Part shown: positions 1 to 11,160 of the stretch, one piece after another
Layout: the number at the start of each line of letters is the position of its first letter
Numbering within the stretch: the first letter of the stretch is position 1
NCBI GenBank assembly: GCA_029204225.1
Contig: CM055095.1
Coordinates: 28,150,845-28,214,844, forward strand
Direction of reading: 5' to 3'
Source: Diphasiastrum complanatum
Taxonomy: Eukaryota > Streptophyta > Lycopodiopsida > Lycopodiales > Lycopodiaceae
Length of the DNA: 64,000 bases
Notes under the pieces: generated by a model
Told to the model about the DNA's origin: nothing
The model's database searches: none
What the model saw: the letters and a program-made list of their open reading frames with translations, nothing else
Made by a program: the position numbers and the translations under genes

Positions 1-364
1 TTGGAAACCCTCCGCTTTCTTGTAGTATATGTCCTACTATTATGAACAAGTTTTTACCACTTTACAATGCATTCAAGCATTTGCGGTACTTCGACGTGCC
101 GTGGTTGCAAAAATGGCAGCTTAGTGCACTACCTAAACTTGCAACTATTTGAGCTAGTGACTTGCATCAAGCATTAAGCTTTAAGTAGATACTTTGTTAA
201 GTTTTTGCTTTGCCATAGTTGCTTTAGAGCATCTCAATTCGCCTATAACCTTTATACTTTCCACATGCATTCCTTTGTACTCTGATTGGTGTTCCCATGC
301 CAGTTTCTTCTTGTTTCTTCTTGTATGAGGAGGATGAGGGTGAAGTACTCACCAAGAAGGTGGA

Positions 365-423
365 GTGGGACCCATGTGATAGTGATGGAGTGTGAGCCCA
401 CAATCCATTTCACCATTATATAA
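365..423 (+). promoter_or_regulatory. Candidate core promoter of the KANADI-like gene
   Basis: A TATA-box match, TATATAA, lies at 417-423, about 1.17 kb before the chosen start codon. Transcription would start near 445-455. About 45 bp upstream, GTGGGACC at 365-372 matches the GTGGGNCC consensus of class I TCP factors. The next 60 bp are pyrimidine-rich, as in many plant leaders. The motifs are seen directly; their use is inferred from position only. Confidence 0.45.
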
Positions 424-449
424 GGAATGGTATCGACCAGCTTTCCTTT

Positions 450-1592
450 TCTACTCACGTTCTGAGAAAGCGTCGAAAGAGTACCTAGTCCGGAGTATCT
501 TTCTCTCTCACCTTCCTTTCACTTTTCCCAGCTCACATGCTTACTTCTTCTACTCCTCCTCCTCCTGCTCCGATCCTATTTGTTTTCATGCTCTGATCGC
601 CACTTCTGGATCATTCTCCGTGCACTACTTGCTCGTTTTGGTAACAATTCTGATCAACGCTTGTTGTGAAACTGAGCTCACGATCAACGGCTTTGGAGTG
701 ATATGATCTTAATCGGCATTGATCGAATCTCGTTGAAGATTGATTGCCCTGCCTTTCTTTTGTTGCGAGCTGTTGGCTAATTCTGTGAGCCTGCTGCTAG
801 TTCTAGCTCCCTTTGAAGATTTCACGGCGGTTCATAGAAGTCTGTACACCACGAAAGATCACTTTACTTATTAGCAACAACTGGAATATTTGGTCCCAAA
901 AGGTGTTGCTCGATCAGACCGCCAGATTCCTTCATCACCAGCTTCCCTTTTTTCCTTTTATTTTCCCTTCGCTACTGCTTTTGTAAATATATTTACACCA
1001 CTGCCACTCCTGTTACCTGCTACTCCTGTCACTTCCAAAGTTTACCACTTTTGAAATTTTTTGCCATTTATATGGGCACTAATGCTCACGCTATCCATTC
1101 CTCTACCAAAAAATCCTTCTAGAACGTGGAGTTCTTGATGCGGCATTGCATCTTAAAGCTGAAATCAGTCTCTGACACAGCATCAAGGTCTTACTGTGGA
1201 TAATCATATTTGCTGCTCAATACTCTTGTTACCCACTATGTAGTTGGAACATACAAAGCGTTTTCCCACCGTTCCAGCTCGGCTTCTTCACGAAACATGT
1301 GACTCAGTTCCTCTGATCTGAACTCGACTGCCCAAGCTCAATATGATGCACAACTTTTGGCACGAAGTAACTTTTACAGCACTCTCGTCTTTAAAACTTC
1401 CACCCATGCAGATGATCGCACAAGGCTTGAAATAGATCACACTTTTTCTCCCTTCGCTTGGCTGCCGTTTTACAGTCTCATTTGGAGGTGCAATTCTGCA
1501 TGAGTAGTCAAAATATAGCGTCAGAACTGCTGTTTCAATCAAGAATTTTGTGAAGAGCTGGCTGGCGCGCTGCTGCATTCAAGTCCTTAAAA
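450..1592 (+). other. Probable long 5' leader of the KANADI-like gene
   Basis: This stretch between the TATA box and the coding start has no long conserved ORF. It has several upstream ATGs followed by short frames, and it is rich in C and T runs between about 480 and 640. It could be one long untranslated leader or contain a leader intron; I cannot place a splice pair with confidence. Several upstream ATGs would be expected to reduce translation of the main frame if they are transcribed. Confidence 0.35.
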
Positions 1593-4500
1593 ATGCAGGG
1601 AACAACAGCACACAATACGAGTGTCCGTAACCCCGTTGCTTTTACAGCTTCGGATCTCTCTCTTCAATTAAGCCCATCTTATTGCAGCGGGGAATTATCA
1701 GCTTCCAGTGATCCTTTCCAGGGAAATTTTGAATCTGGCTGTCTGACACAAGCAGGGTGGTTCTGCAGCAGCTTAGTCATGAGTGAGAGCTCCAGCAATT
1801 CAAGCAGTGAAACTGAGAGACCGCACAGCGAGGGAAGCGTAGTAACAGACTTATGCTTGGGGAACCAGTATGTGTCTGATCTGCATCCAGAAAATGTAAC
1901 CACACTGAAAATGAACAAAGACAAACTTCAAATAGAGCAGATTCAAGAGACCAACAAAGCTGCGAGTTTTCAGTCCTTATTGAGTTTGTCGCAACAGCGC
2001 CATTTGCAAGCACTGCAACGTAATTGTGAGCATAAACTCGGATATTCAACGATGAAAGATCACTTTTCTGGCAAGATGAACTTAGAACAGCCGAAAATAG
2101 GCTACATGCCATTGGCGAACCGTTCTCCTAATTGGAAGCAACAGATGGCAGATTCGTATGTATTTTCACATCCAGTATCAACTGGAAACACGCTTCAGAA
2201 GATCGATGACAGAAGTGGGGTTAATTTTTTTGATCACCTCTCTTCCCATGACATCTTCTGCATGAACATCATGTCAGCACAGTGTCTGCAGGAGCCTCAA
2301 AACTGTATGCATATGCGCTCGCGAGCCATGTCAAAGCTTAGTACGATGAAGAGGAGCGCCCGTGCACCACGTATGAGATGGACAAACACACTTCATGCTC
2401 ATTTTGTTCAAGCGGTGGAGCTACTTGGAGGACCTGAAAGTATAATAATTTCTCTGATTTTCAAATACTACTTCTTTCCTTATTCACATTCTTGGATATA
2501 ATCAAGAATTGGGCTTTATTGCCTAGATACAAACTAAGTGGCATATGTGACAATTGCTGGTCAACAGTCTCAGCTGATTCATGTACTGGTTTTCCTGATT
2601 GAAATTTTGCCAGGAGCAACACCCAAATCAGTTCTGGAGCTCATGAATGTGAAGGATCTCACTTTGGCACATGTAAAAAGCCATTTACAGGCAAGAGACT
2701 TCATCTTATATTGCAAGCTTATCATTATAAGCATATATTATTAATAGCAAACTTTACGATTTTTTAAGGTCAAGTATATCTATTCTCTTTGTTCTTGGAC
2801 ATCAAAGTGAAGATTAGTCACTTAGAAGCATATTGAAAACTAAAAGACTAAGGAAAGTGTCACATCTGAGTAGATCAACAATATAACTACACGACACAGC
2901 CCCACTTGATGTTAACTAGACAGCTCTAGAATCTGGATTTAGGCTGGTTTGGCATTTTAAGTATGATCTTGCCAACATATTTTTAGGAGATTGTATGGTA
3001 AAGGTTAGCTGTGCTGATCAGCAGTATAATGGCCAAAGAGTGTACTGTACATATCATTCTTAATTTCTCTTACATTATCACTCAGATTCAGATCTAATTT
3101 CCTAGAATATATTATGCTTATGGTTGTCAGTATTGACTCTTGCAGATGTACAGGACACTCAAGGCTTCTGAAAAGCCAAGTTACATAGGTGAGCTGAAAT
3201 AGAGCTCAACTAATTTATCTGGCAGGATGGTTCTTTAGAAAAATATGCACCTCACCTTGACAACACTTATAGGGTTAATTGGGATCATCATGTTTTAAGA
3301 CATCCCTGCTGCTTAGAAAGTGAAATTAATCAAGTTTCCTGATCCCTCTTGTTGAAAGTAATTAGAGATGCTAATAAGTTCATATGGTTCAATCTTGTAG
3401 GTCAATCTGACGTATGCCAAGGAGGAAATTTGACAAAGTCCACTGAGGATAAGCTGAATCAGGAAGATGCTGTAAAAAGTAGGACACCTTTGAATCCATG
3501 TGCAACGAGATTGGAGCCCAGATATATCATCAATTCGGCCTCCACAACATGTACAGTGCCTTCTTTTCAGAACATTTCTACAGTGAAGAGAGAGCCAGTT
3601 GAACTAAAGAGCACCATGCACAGGTAACATAAATGCAACGACTGCATCACTGCTTTTTAATTATTTTATTGCTTAGCCTAGGACTGGAGCTAAGTGACAT
3701 AATGCTAAAGAATGTGCAACAAACACTATTCATTTCTAAAACGCCCTAATCTTGTCCACAGTTGCCAATAGTAGAATTCTGTAGAAATCACAGGCATCTT
3801 CTTCTACTGTACATGTTAATGACAATTCAACGCACTGCTGTGTGGTAAACAGATCATGCAAGTACGTATCTGGGATAGACACGAACATTCAATCTGCTGC
3901 AATGAACCATATGAAGGTAATTCCTAAAACTTTTTTGGTTGCACTCCTTCCATACTCTGCTAATACATTAATCTGACTATGACGATTCTGAAATTTGACA
4001 GTGACATACCAGAATAAATCTTTGAAGAGTAGAGGTCATCGTGTAAAACGCAGGCCCCAAACTTTGTAAAACACTAAACCTAAAGACTAACAGTATGGTT
4101 CCATGGATGAATTTATAGAATCTAAGGTCCGCCCTCTAGCATCATCAGCTTAAACTATCTGGGTTGATAAATGGTTGACAAAGCAAAATTGCTTCAATCT
4201 GCTCATAGATTATCATAGTTGTTGTTTTATTTCATAAATTCTCACACGGGAATCTCTAAATCTTTCCTCAGCCCATTCACAAATATCACCTTCCTAGAGA
4301 AACACCAAAAGGCAGGAATAGCTGAGATTAAATCCTGCCATTCTTTGAATGGACAATCACTAGAGTGGAAGCTTCATTGAACATAGATAGTAGAATCTTA
4401 CTTTTCTTTACAATTAAGTCAACTCGAAGTTCTACAAAGAGGATTTGAGTTGGTTGCGTCTGTCTCCTAGACATAATTTTCGTTCTCAGCAGGTAACCTG

Positions 4501-5712
4501 CAAATCTGGAGAAAAATCTGTCATTTAAGGTGGCCACCTAGGCTCCATGCAGGCACAAAGAATTTAATTATTCACAGACTGTCTTATGATTCAGCATCAA
4601 AGTGAAATAAGTCTCTCAAATTTCAGCGTTAGTGCACTTCAAACAGATTGCAAGTGCCAAGCCCATTAGCAGATAGAAGACTCTGCATTAAATATTGGGA
4701 AGCGGAAAAAAATTTGTTTCCTTTGTCAGAATTTTTACATAAGTTTACTAAAGTATCAATATTAGAATTACAATCTGGATGCCAGACAAATATTGTTGGT
4801 TGAAGTCTCCTTTGTCTTTTCCACGTGTAGAGCTCAATTCTACATACAAGAATTTCAGTTTTTATGTCTTATGAAACTCTTGACAGTAAGCTATATAAGT
4901 CTACATGCAAGTCCTTTAGGCGTAAATTCTGAAAAGTTATTGTTCAATGAGTTTATGACAGGTACAATGCAATGAAATGCTGATAGAATTTGAAGGATAG
5001 AAGCAAGCGAACAATGCAGGATCCACCAAGATTTAAAGTAGCAAGTTAGGCAGTAATTGTCCAATAGTTAGAAAACGTGGGCATGCTAGAGAATGCTGAA
5101 ATGAACTGGAGATAATTTATGAATATTCTTGGGAGGAAAATTGAAACTTGCTGCAGAGGTTAAACAAAGTCATCTGAAAGTGGACTAGATACTACTAGCT
5201 CAACATAACCTGTCCTTGTCAATAATTAAACTATAATGAAAGCAATACAGGCTAACAAGGCATTCCAGTTGCTAATCATCCAGCACAGCTTAAATTCAAT
5301 TTACCAATCTAAACTTACAGGCAAACAGACTTATAAAAGAAGCTTCTACGTGAAGAGGATATAGATCAAAGATGTTCAAGTGATATTAGAGGTTAACTGT
5401 CACATTGTTCAGTATAGAATGTTTAATCTTTTTCTTTGTTTGTGCGTCCATCTTTCTCACCCAGATATTCGTTCTTTCGCAATGCAGGAACCATCTGGGA
5501 TGGATTACACAGAACAAGCAGAACATTTAATTGCAGAGAGCTTCCTATCCAACGAAAATATGTATGTTAAATCTAATTCTGCTCATTCTACTTCCAACTG
5601 CTGGAATCAAGTGAAGCTGCAAAATCTAGACGTCCCCCTAGGGGCACCAGCAGGCTGGCATGGGGGAGAGCACCCCCAACCTCCTCGGGAACTTCTGCTA
5701 CTGAAATGCTGA
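1593..5712 (+). CDS. KAN: KANADI-family GARP (G2-like Myb) transcription factor, six coding exons
   Basis: Predicted coding exons are 1593-2439, 2614-2690, 3146-3188, 3401-3623, 3853-3916 and 5488-5712. Phases match at every junction and give 492 residues. The DNA-binding GARP domain is at about residues 253-320. It starts KRSARAPRMRWTNTLHAHF, continues AVELLGG, RATPKSVLELMNVKDLTLAH and VKSHLQ, and ends MYRTLKASEK across three exons; this is the KANADI/ATS version of the fold. The N-terminus holds a DLSLQLSP-type motif (residues 20-27) and the C-terminus ends ELLLLKC after LGAPAGWHGGEH. As I recall, KANADIs end with an LGRPxWH block followed by ELTLLKC. KANADIs are nuclear proteins, mostly repressors, that specify abaxial/peripheral organ identity and counter HD-ZIP III genes. 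The protein is longer than the Arabidopsis members (roughly 280-400 residues). The start is the first ATG of the open frame that reaches the N-terminal motif. The 5488 exon start is the least certain junction. No frameshift or stop is seen, so the gene looks intact. Its orthology within KAN1-4 is not resolved. Confidence 0.9.
2691..3145 (+). other. Intron with a GC donor inside the GARP domain
   Basis: Exon 2 ends at SHLQ (CAG, 2690) and is followed by GCAAGA, not GT. The acceptor is TTGCAG at 3140-3145, after which MYRTLKASEK continues in frame. No GT donor would preserve the SHLQ-MYR junction, which is nearly invariant in GARP proteins. CAG|GCAAG matches the strong consensus of U2-type GC-AG introns, which are a small minority of plant introns. 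Confidence 0.8.
3917..5487 (+). other. Longest intron of the KANADI-like gene
   Basis: This 1571-bp AT-rich intron lies between MNHMK and EPSGMDY. It opens GTAATT and closes AATGCAG; an alternative acceptor CCCAG lies about 23 bp upstream. I see no transposon coding remnants, RNA gene or long conserved frame in it. Confidence 0.6.
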
Positions 5713-6170
5713 CTATCACATCATTGAGCACCCAAGCTCATGCCTTTAACTTTTTCGATCATGCTGACTAATGACTTTCCGAATTCACCCCACAGATAAT
5801 GCCCTTTTTGAATCTCTGGAAGTTCTGCAGACATCAAATTGGTCGGACTTTTTTTGCTTTTTTTATTTTTTTGCGATCAGGTAAATATATGCGGAATACC
5901 GATCACAACTGGAAAACCCACCTGCTCAAAGATTGTTCTTCCATCCATAGCAAGGTATGCTCATGCTCATACTCTGATCTCAAATGCCTTGCATCCTGAA
6001 GACCCAATTGAGGCTTTTTGGTTGAAGATCAAACAAATTTCTAACCTTTTATTAGTGTGAGGATCATCAAGATGGTCAATTTTTTGCAGCCCACAATCCT
6101 GATGATGCAGAAAAGTGGAGCGAAGGCTCTATAATTGTTACAATAAAGATTCTTGAGAAAGAAAGATATG
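5713..6170 (+). terminator. Probable 3' UTR with a poly(A) signal
   Basis: The coding stop is at 5710-5712. AATAAA occurs at 6142-6147, about 430 bp downstream, in AT-rich sequence. Short frames around 5799-6060 match nothing I know. The poly(A) assignment rests on the motif and its distance alone. Confidence 0.45.
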
Positions 6171-7235
6171 AACAGATGGGAAAACTATGATGATTAGATT
6201 GACATGGGTGGTTGTGAACATGGAAAAGCAAGCCATGCCACAACTTCCTGGAGTCGGCCATTCATATATTGTAACTGTAATTAAAAAATTTCCTTTTTTT
6301 TTCGTTTTTCTAACTGAGTTTCTCTTTGATGTGTTGGCCTATCCCTTCAAATGAAAGCTTGCTGAGGAAAACGTGTTGTGTTATTAAACTGGATAGGGAA
6401 AATGGTGTAAGACTCACTCCAAATAAAAAGGGAAATTTATCTCTTGAGCATTTTCCCATAAGCAAAGGTTGTCCTTGAACTTACTCACTTATAAAGATAA
6501 GGTTGTCCTTGAAACTACTCAGAGATACACATGTCATGGACAATTCATATCTGTTGATACTAGTTTTAAGAGAAACCCATGATTGTGGATATGTAGGTGG
6601 TTGGGACGGTTGCTTAACTACTTTTAAGATGGTGTTAGAGCTAGACTATACTCAAGAGCTAGACTGTTGATGCAACCCTAATAGGTCACACATGAGGTAA
6701 ATTCTTGTGCAACCCTCAAAGGTCACACACAAGTTTTGGGTGTGTTGTGATGGAATTTGCTTGCTTGGGGGGGGTGTTAGGGTAGCTAGAATCTGTAGGA
6801 TTAACAAAAAACAAGGTGTGTCTTCTTCTTTGTGATTATGGGGTTCACCTTGAAACTATTCACATATAAGAAGTTGTCATTCACTCACTTGTAAAGAATT
6901 TCACACAAAATGTAGAAGAGAACCAAAAATGAGATGATAATATCGCTTCTAAAACTTTCAAATGTGGAATAGCTCTAAGGTTATGCATTCTCCGCCCCAC
7001 TTGATATTTATAGCTGAAAGTGATGACTTTATGTCCTCTCTCTACAATCATTTGCCCTAACTTAGCCACCACTTTGCCAAAACTAGCTATATTGGCCAAA
7101 ATTGCTAGGTAACTCTAAAAATGAACTATTTGTATGTACGAATGACCAAATGAACTTGGACCCAACTAAAAATAGTCATGTACTATGATTTCACATGTGT
7201 GAAAAAACGATGTGAAGTACCAACTTTGGGGGCAA
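6171..7235. other. Gene-free stretch with short repeated phrases
   Basis: No coding region is supported. Phrases such as GGTCACACA preceded by TGCAACCCTMA occur twice near 6672-6730. Sequences like 'cttgaaactactca' and 'cacttataaagat' recur near 6475-6520 and 6850-6900. These look like worn copies of the same dispersed repeat found further right. Confidence 0.4.
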
Positions 7236-7960
7236 CTTGTGGTCTCAGGTGATTAGGCTGTTGGGGATGGGATCCTAGTATGCAACCTATGGTCACACCA
7301 CCAGTTTTGACAAAAGAAAGGTCATGTTTAAGTCTCCATCATCAATGTTGAAACAAGTTACAAACATTAGGTTGTTGGGGATGGGATCCTAATATGCACA
7401 ACCTAAATGGTCGTGCCACCAGTTTTGACGAAAGAGAAGGTCATGTTTAAGTCTCAATCATCAATGTTGAAACAAGTTATAAACGAACGCAAGCTGAAAA
7501 AAAAAACCAATCGATATAAGCCTTCGTCTCCATTGTCACATGTGCCACTTATATCCTTAGCTACTTATAGTGGAAGTTCAAAAGGTCATGTTTAAATCCC
7601 CAAATATAAGAAGTTGTTGGCCACTCACATGTTTCCCCTGGCACTAGTTTTGGGAGAAACTTGTGGTGGCGGGTGGCTAAGTGGCTAGGAATGGGATCCT
7701 AGTATGCATCTTGAATGGTCACACTATCAAATTTACAAAAGAGGTCAAGTTTGAAATCTCATCACCAATGGTCAAACAAATCACAAAACAAACCAAGCTT
7801 TTAAGAAAAGCAATTGTAAACCTTGTTCTCTATTGCCACACATGGTGCCCTTATCCAACTCAGCTACTTATTATGAAACCACTTGGAAGGTCATGTTTGA
7901 ATCCTTGTCACCTATGTTCAAATAGTGACAATTGATACCAATTTTCTTTTAAACACAAAA
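7236..7960. repeat. Degenerate repeat array, weakly SINE-like
   Basis: Diverged copies share the anchor ATGGGATCCT, at about 7267, 7381 and 7691. Each is followed by a GGTCA(C/T) block and then AAAGG(T)CATGTTTAAGTCT or a variant. The first two copies are 114 bp apart in tandem. The third is preceded by GGTGGCTAAGTGG-like sequence, loosely similar to a tRNA A box, and the GGTCATGTTTGAATCC block near 7888 loosely resembles a B box. A tRNA-derived SINE family would explain both. Without a poly(A) tail or target duplications I hold this as a suggestion. Confidence 0.4.
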
Positions 7961-8256
7961 TGTAAACCTTGGTCTCCATTGCCACACATGCAACTCATTT
8001 ACTTATGTGGAGCACGCCTCATTCTACCTAGGGAAACCAAGCAAGCCCGATAGAACAAGCAAGTGAATATCCATAGCATCATAGTATTTTATGTTATTTT
8101 TGAGCAAGTTACGATATTCTTGTAACACATAAGCTTCCTAGTGCTATGTTTGTTCTTGGATATCCCCCCCCGTTATGTGCTTACCTTTTGGAGCCTAGTC
8201 ATGTCTAATAACTAGGCTTCATTTACTCAAGCCAACAAATCAAAATTGCTATTACA

Positions 8257-9906
8257 ATGGGAGACACTTTAAGATTTGAGCCAAGAAGGCTCACTTATGA
8301 TGAGGGAGGAAGGCAAGTGGAAGGTGAAACTTCCTATCATGCATTATTCATATCAGATGAAGAGCCTAAAGATGTCCAAGAAGAACTTCAATCCAAGAAA
8401 TGGGATGAAGCAATGACCCTTGAGTTTGAAGCCTTGATGTCAAACAACACATGGGAGCTTGTGGAGCCACCAAACAACATGCATGTCATTGGATGTAAGT
8501 GGATATTCAGGATCAAGTACAACAATGATGGATTCATCAACAAATTCAAAGCAAGACTTTGTGCCAAAGGCTACTCTCAAATCAAAGGTCTTGACTATGA
8601 AGACACTTTTGCACCTGTTGCAAAAATGGTAACTATAAGAATTCTCATTTCTCTTGCATGTTATCACAATTGGAGGATGTTTCAGCTTGATGTTTATAAT
8701 GCCTTTCTCAATGGCTACCTTGAGGAAGAGATTTAAATGGAGCAACCACCTGGATTTGTGAAAGAAGGTGAAGAATCAAAAGTTTGTCTTTTGTTCAAAA
8801 GTCTCTATGGACTAAAACAAGCACCAAGGTCTTGGTATGCAAGGTTCAACTCCTTTCTCATATCACTTGGATTTCAACTTAGTGAATATGACCCTTCAGT
8901 GTACATTAAGATTGTAAATAACTTTGTAGTTATTTTTCTCATCTATGTAGATGATATCATTCTTAGTGATTATAATGAGGAGCTAGTTGAAGAAACTAAA
9001 CATGCGCTTGGTAGTGAATTTAAGATGCAAGATCTAGGAGTTCTTCACTACATTTTAGGCCTAGAAATTGACTTTTGGAAAGATCGTGATTTCATAAGTC
9101 AAAGTATATATGCACTTTTCATGCTTAAGAAATTCCAAATGGAAAATTGTAAAGGCATAGATACACCAATGGAGCACATTGTAAAAGTTCCTATAAAAGA
9201 TGATGAAAGATCCTTTGAGGACATCACTCTTTATAGGAGTCTTATTGGCTCACTTATATGGTTAATAGTGACAAGGCCTTATCTAAGCTTTAGTGTGCAT
9301 AAGCTAAGCCAACACATGCGGGATCCAAAGATATATCATTGGAAGTTGGCTAAAAGAATCTTGAGATATGTATCTTCTACCTTAGACTTTGGATTGATCT
9401 ACAAAGGAGAAGATCTAACTTTGGTTGCTTTTTCAAACTCAGATTTTGCAGGAGGCAGGTTGGATAGAAAATCCACAACTGCTTACACGATTTTTCTTGG
9501 AGGGAATCTAGTTTCTTGGCTATTAAAGAAGCAAACAACTATATCCTTATCATCCCATGAAGTTGAGTACAAATCTATTACAACCACAAAAAAGAAAATT
9601 TTATGGATCAAAATACTACTCTTGGAGCTAAAGTGTTATGGAGATGAAGACCTTCCAATTATCAAGAATGATAACATCTCGGCTCAGGCTCTTGCAAACA
9701 ATATTGTGTTCCATGCAAGGAGAAAGCACATTGAGGTAGCTCATCATTTTGTAAGAGAAAAAGTTATTGGGAGAGAGATGTCATTGGAGCATGTTGGATC
9801 TTCAAATTGTGTTGCAGATCTTCTCACCAAGCCATTGCTCAAGAATATATTTGTCAAGATGAGGTCTAATCTTGGCTTAATCTCAAAGTCTATGTTGAAT
9901 AGGTAG
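8257..9906 (+). pseudogene. Ty1/copia pol remnant (copia-1): RT and RNase H
   Basis: One frame encodes copia reverse transcriptase and RNase H: WDEAMTLEFEALMSNNTWEL, FKARLCAKGYSQIKGLDYED, QLDVYNAFLNG, EQPPGF, SLYGLKQAPRSWY and the catalytic IYVDDI box. The RNase H part has the SDFAG, SSHEVEY and NDNISA acidic positions, then HARRKHIEVAHHFVRE and VADLLTKPL. The only disabling change I see is TAA at 8734-8736, where the family has Tyr (EEI-stop-MEQPPG). Gag, protease and integrase are absent upstream, so the element is truncated near 8235. The C-terminal block VADLLTKPL...ISKSML resembles that of copia-3 at about 59330-59420. Confidence 0.9.
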
Positions 9907-9915
9907 ATATATTTT

Positions 9916-9968
9916 AAGGAGGAGTGTGAAGAATGGTAAAAAATATATTCTCATTCAATTTCATCTGA
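9916..9968 (+). mobile_element. Polypurine tract and start of a truncated copia-1 LTR
   Basis: AAGGAGGAG at 9916-9924, just after the pol stop, is followed by TGTGAAGAATGG. That is the expected arrangement of a polypurine tract and the first bases of a 3' LTR. The copia-3 and copia-4 LTRs also begin TGTGAAA. LTR sequence is lost within about 40 bp, where an opposite-strand copia relic begins. Confidence 0.65.
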
Positions 9969-10860
9969 TTTCCAGCCCAATACATTCTCCTAGATCTGTG
10001 ATCTCATAACTTTTAGAAATTTGACTCTTCGTTTCCTTGATTAGCATCAAGGAATTTCCTATCATTAGGGAGTCATCTACAAAAATAGTCAGAATCACAA
10101 AATTTCTTCCTACTTTTTTTATATAGACATTACAATCTGGTTGTGTAGGAATGTAATCTAGAGACTTCAGAAGACTATCGATCTTCTTATACCAAGATCG
10201 TGATGCCTACTTTAGACCATAAATGCATCATGGCAACCGACGAACATAGATTGTCGGGGTCTTTGAATCCTTCAAGCTGCTTCATGAAGATTTTTTCTTC
10301 TAGATCTCCGTGGAGAAAGGCTGTCTTTACATCAATCTGGTGAATTTCCAAATTGTATTGAGTTGTATATGCAAGGAGCAGTCGAATGCTTGTCATTTTC
10401 ACCATTGGTATGATACGTATCGAAGTAATCGACGTCATACCTTTGTGTGTAGCCTTTCACGATGAGCCTTACACCATTATATTCAGGTGTGTATGCAGGA
10501 GTGAATTGATGCTCTATTCCTTGTTCTTGGCAAATCTTGAAAATTCTGTGCTCTTGTACTCACCTCCATTATCAGACCTGATGATCTGAATCTTCTTTGA
10601 GGTGTGTCTTTCTATGAATGCCACAAACTTCTTGAAAGAGTCAAACACTTCAGATTTTTTCTTCAAGTAATAGATCGTTGTCACCTGGTTGTAATCATCA
10701 ATGAACGTCAGAAAATACCTCGATCATGAGAGCAAATCAACTTTCATCGGTCCATAGACATCTGAGTGGATGAGCTCAAGAACTTCTTTAGATTTTCTTC
10801 TCTTGACAACAATGACAGGGATAGTGACTGCTCAAAGTCGCAATATGGCTCTTACAAACC
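9960..10860 (-). pseudogene. Ty1/copia pol fragment with integrase joined to RT by deletion
   Basis: Read on the minus strand, 10800-10490 encodes copia integrase (LELIHSDVYGPM, FIDDYNQVTTIYYLKKKSEV, RSDNGGEYKST, TPAYTPEYNGV). 10480-9960 encodes RT (RLIVKGYTQRYDVDYFDT, IHQIDVKTAFLHGDLEEKIF, SRSWYKKIDS, the FVDDSLMI catalytic box, ITDLGECIGLEIR). At about 10482 the sequence passes directly from the integrase motif YNGV to the RT motif RLIVKG. Everything between is deleted, with the frame kept. There are frameshifts near 10430 and 10530. It faces copia-1 tail to tail and belongs to a different copia family. Confidence 0.8.
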
Positions 10861-10877
10861 GTTCGGAGTACCTCTGG

Positions 10878-11160
10878 CACAACAACAAAATGCGTGATTT
10901 CCGACACAAGGTTCCGACGGATTCAAAAAAATTTCATAATCCATCGGAATTCTACATAATAATACGTCAGAATTTGACACAAAAAAAAAATTGCCGAAAA
11001 AAAAAATTTTGCCAATTTTTTTTTTTTACAAACGTCAAATTTCAATGGCCAATAAAAATGTTGGAATCCGACATCCCATTTTGCACAAAGCGAACGTCGA
11101 ATTTTCACGGATAATACAAATGTCGAAATTTGACGTTCGCGACCGAACTCTCAAAGCTGC
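10878..11160. mobile_element. CACTA-like transposon end with subterminal repeats (tentative)
   Basis: CACAACAACAAAA at 10878-10890 is one base-change type away from the CACTACAACAAAA-like ends of plant CACTA (En/Spm) elements. The next 270 bp contain many variants of one short motif in both orientations: TTCCGACGGATT, CATCGGAATT, CGTCAGAATTTGAC, ACGTCAAATTTC, ACGTCGAATTTT and GTCGAAATTTGACGTTCGCG. Such subterminal repeats bind the transposase in this superfamily. No transposase frame is present and I did not find the partner terminus. Confidence 0.35.

Noticed and set aside
1288-2112. Minus-strand frames opposite KANADI exon 1
   Set aside because: They are shadows of the coding exon and its leader, with no family resemblance.
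5799-6060. Two overlapping + frames after the KANADI stop
   Set aside because: No homology, and they fall in the probable 3' UTR.
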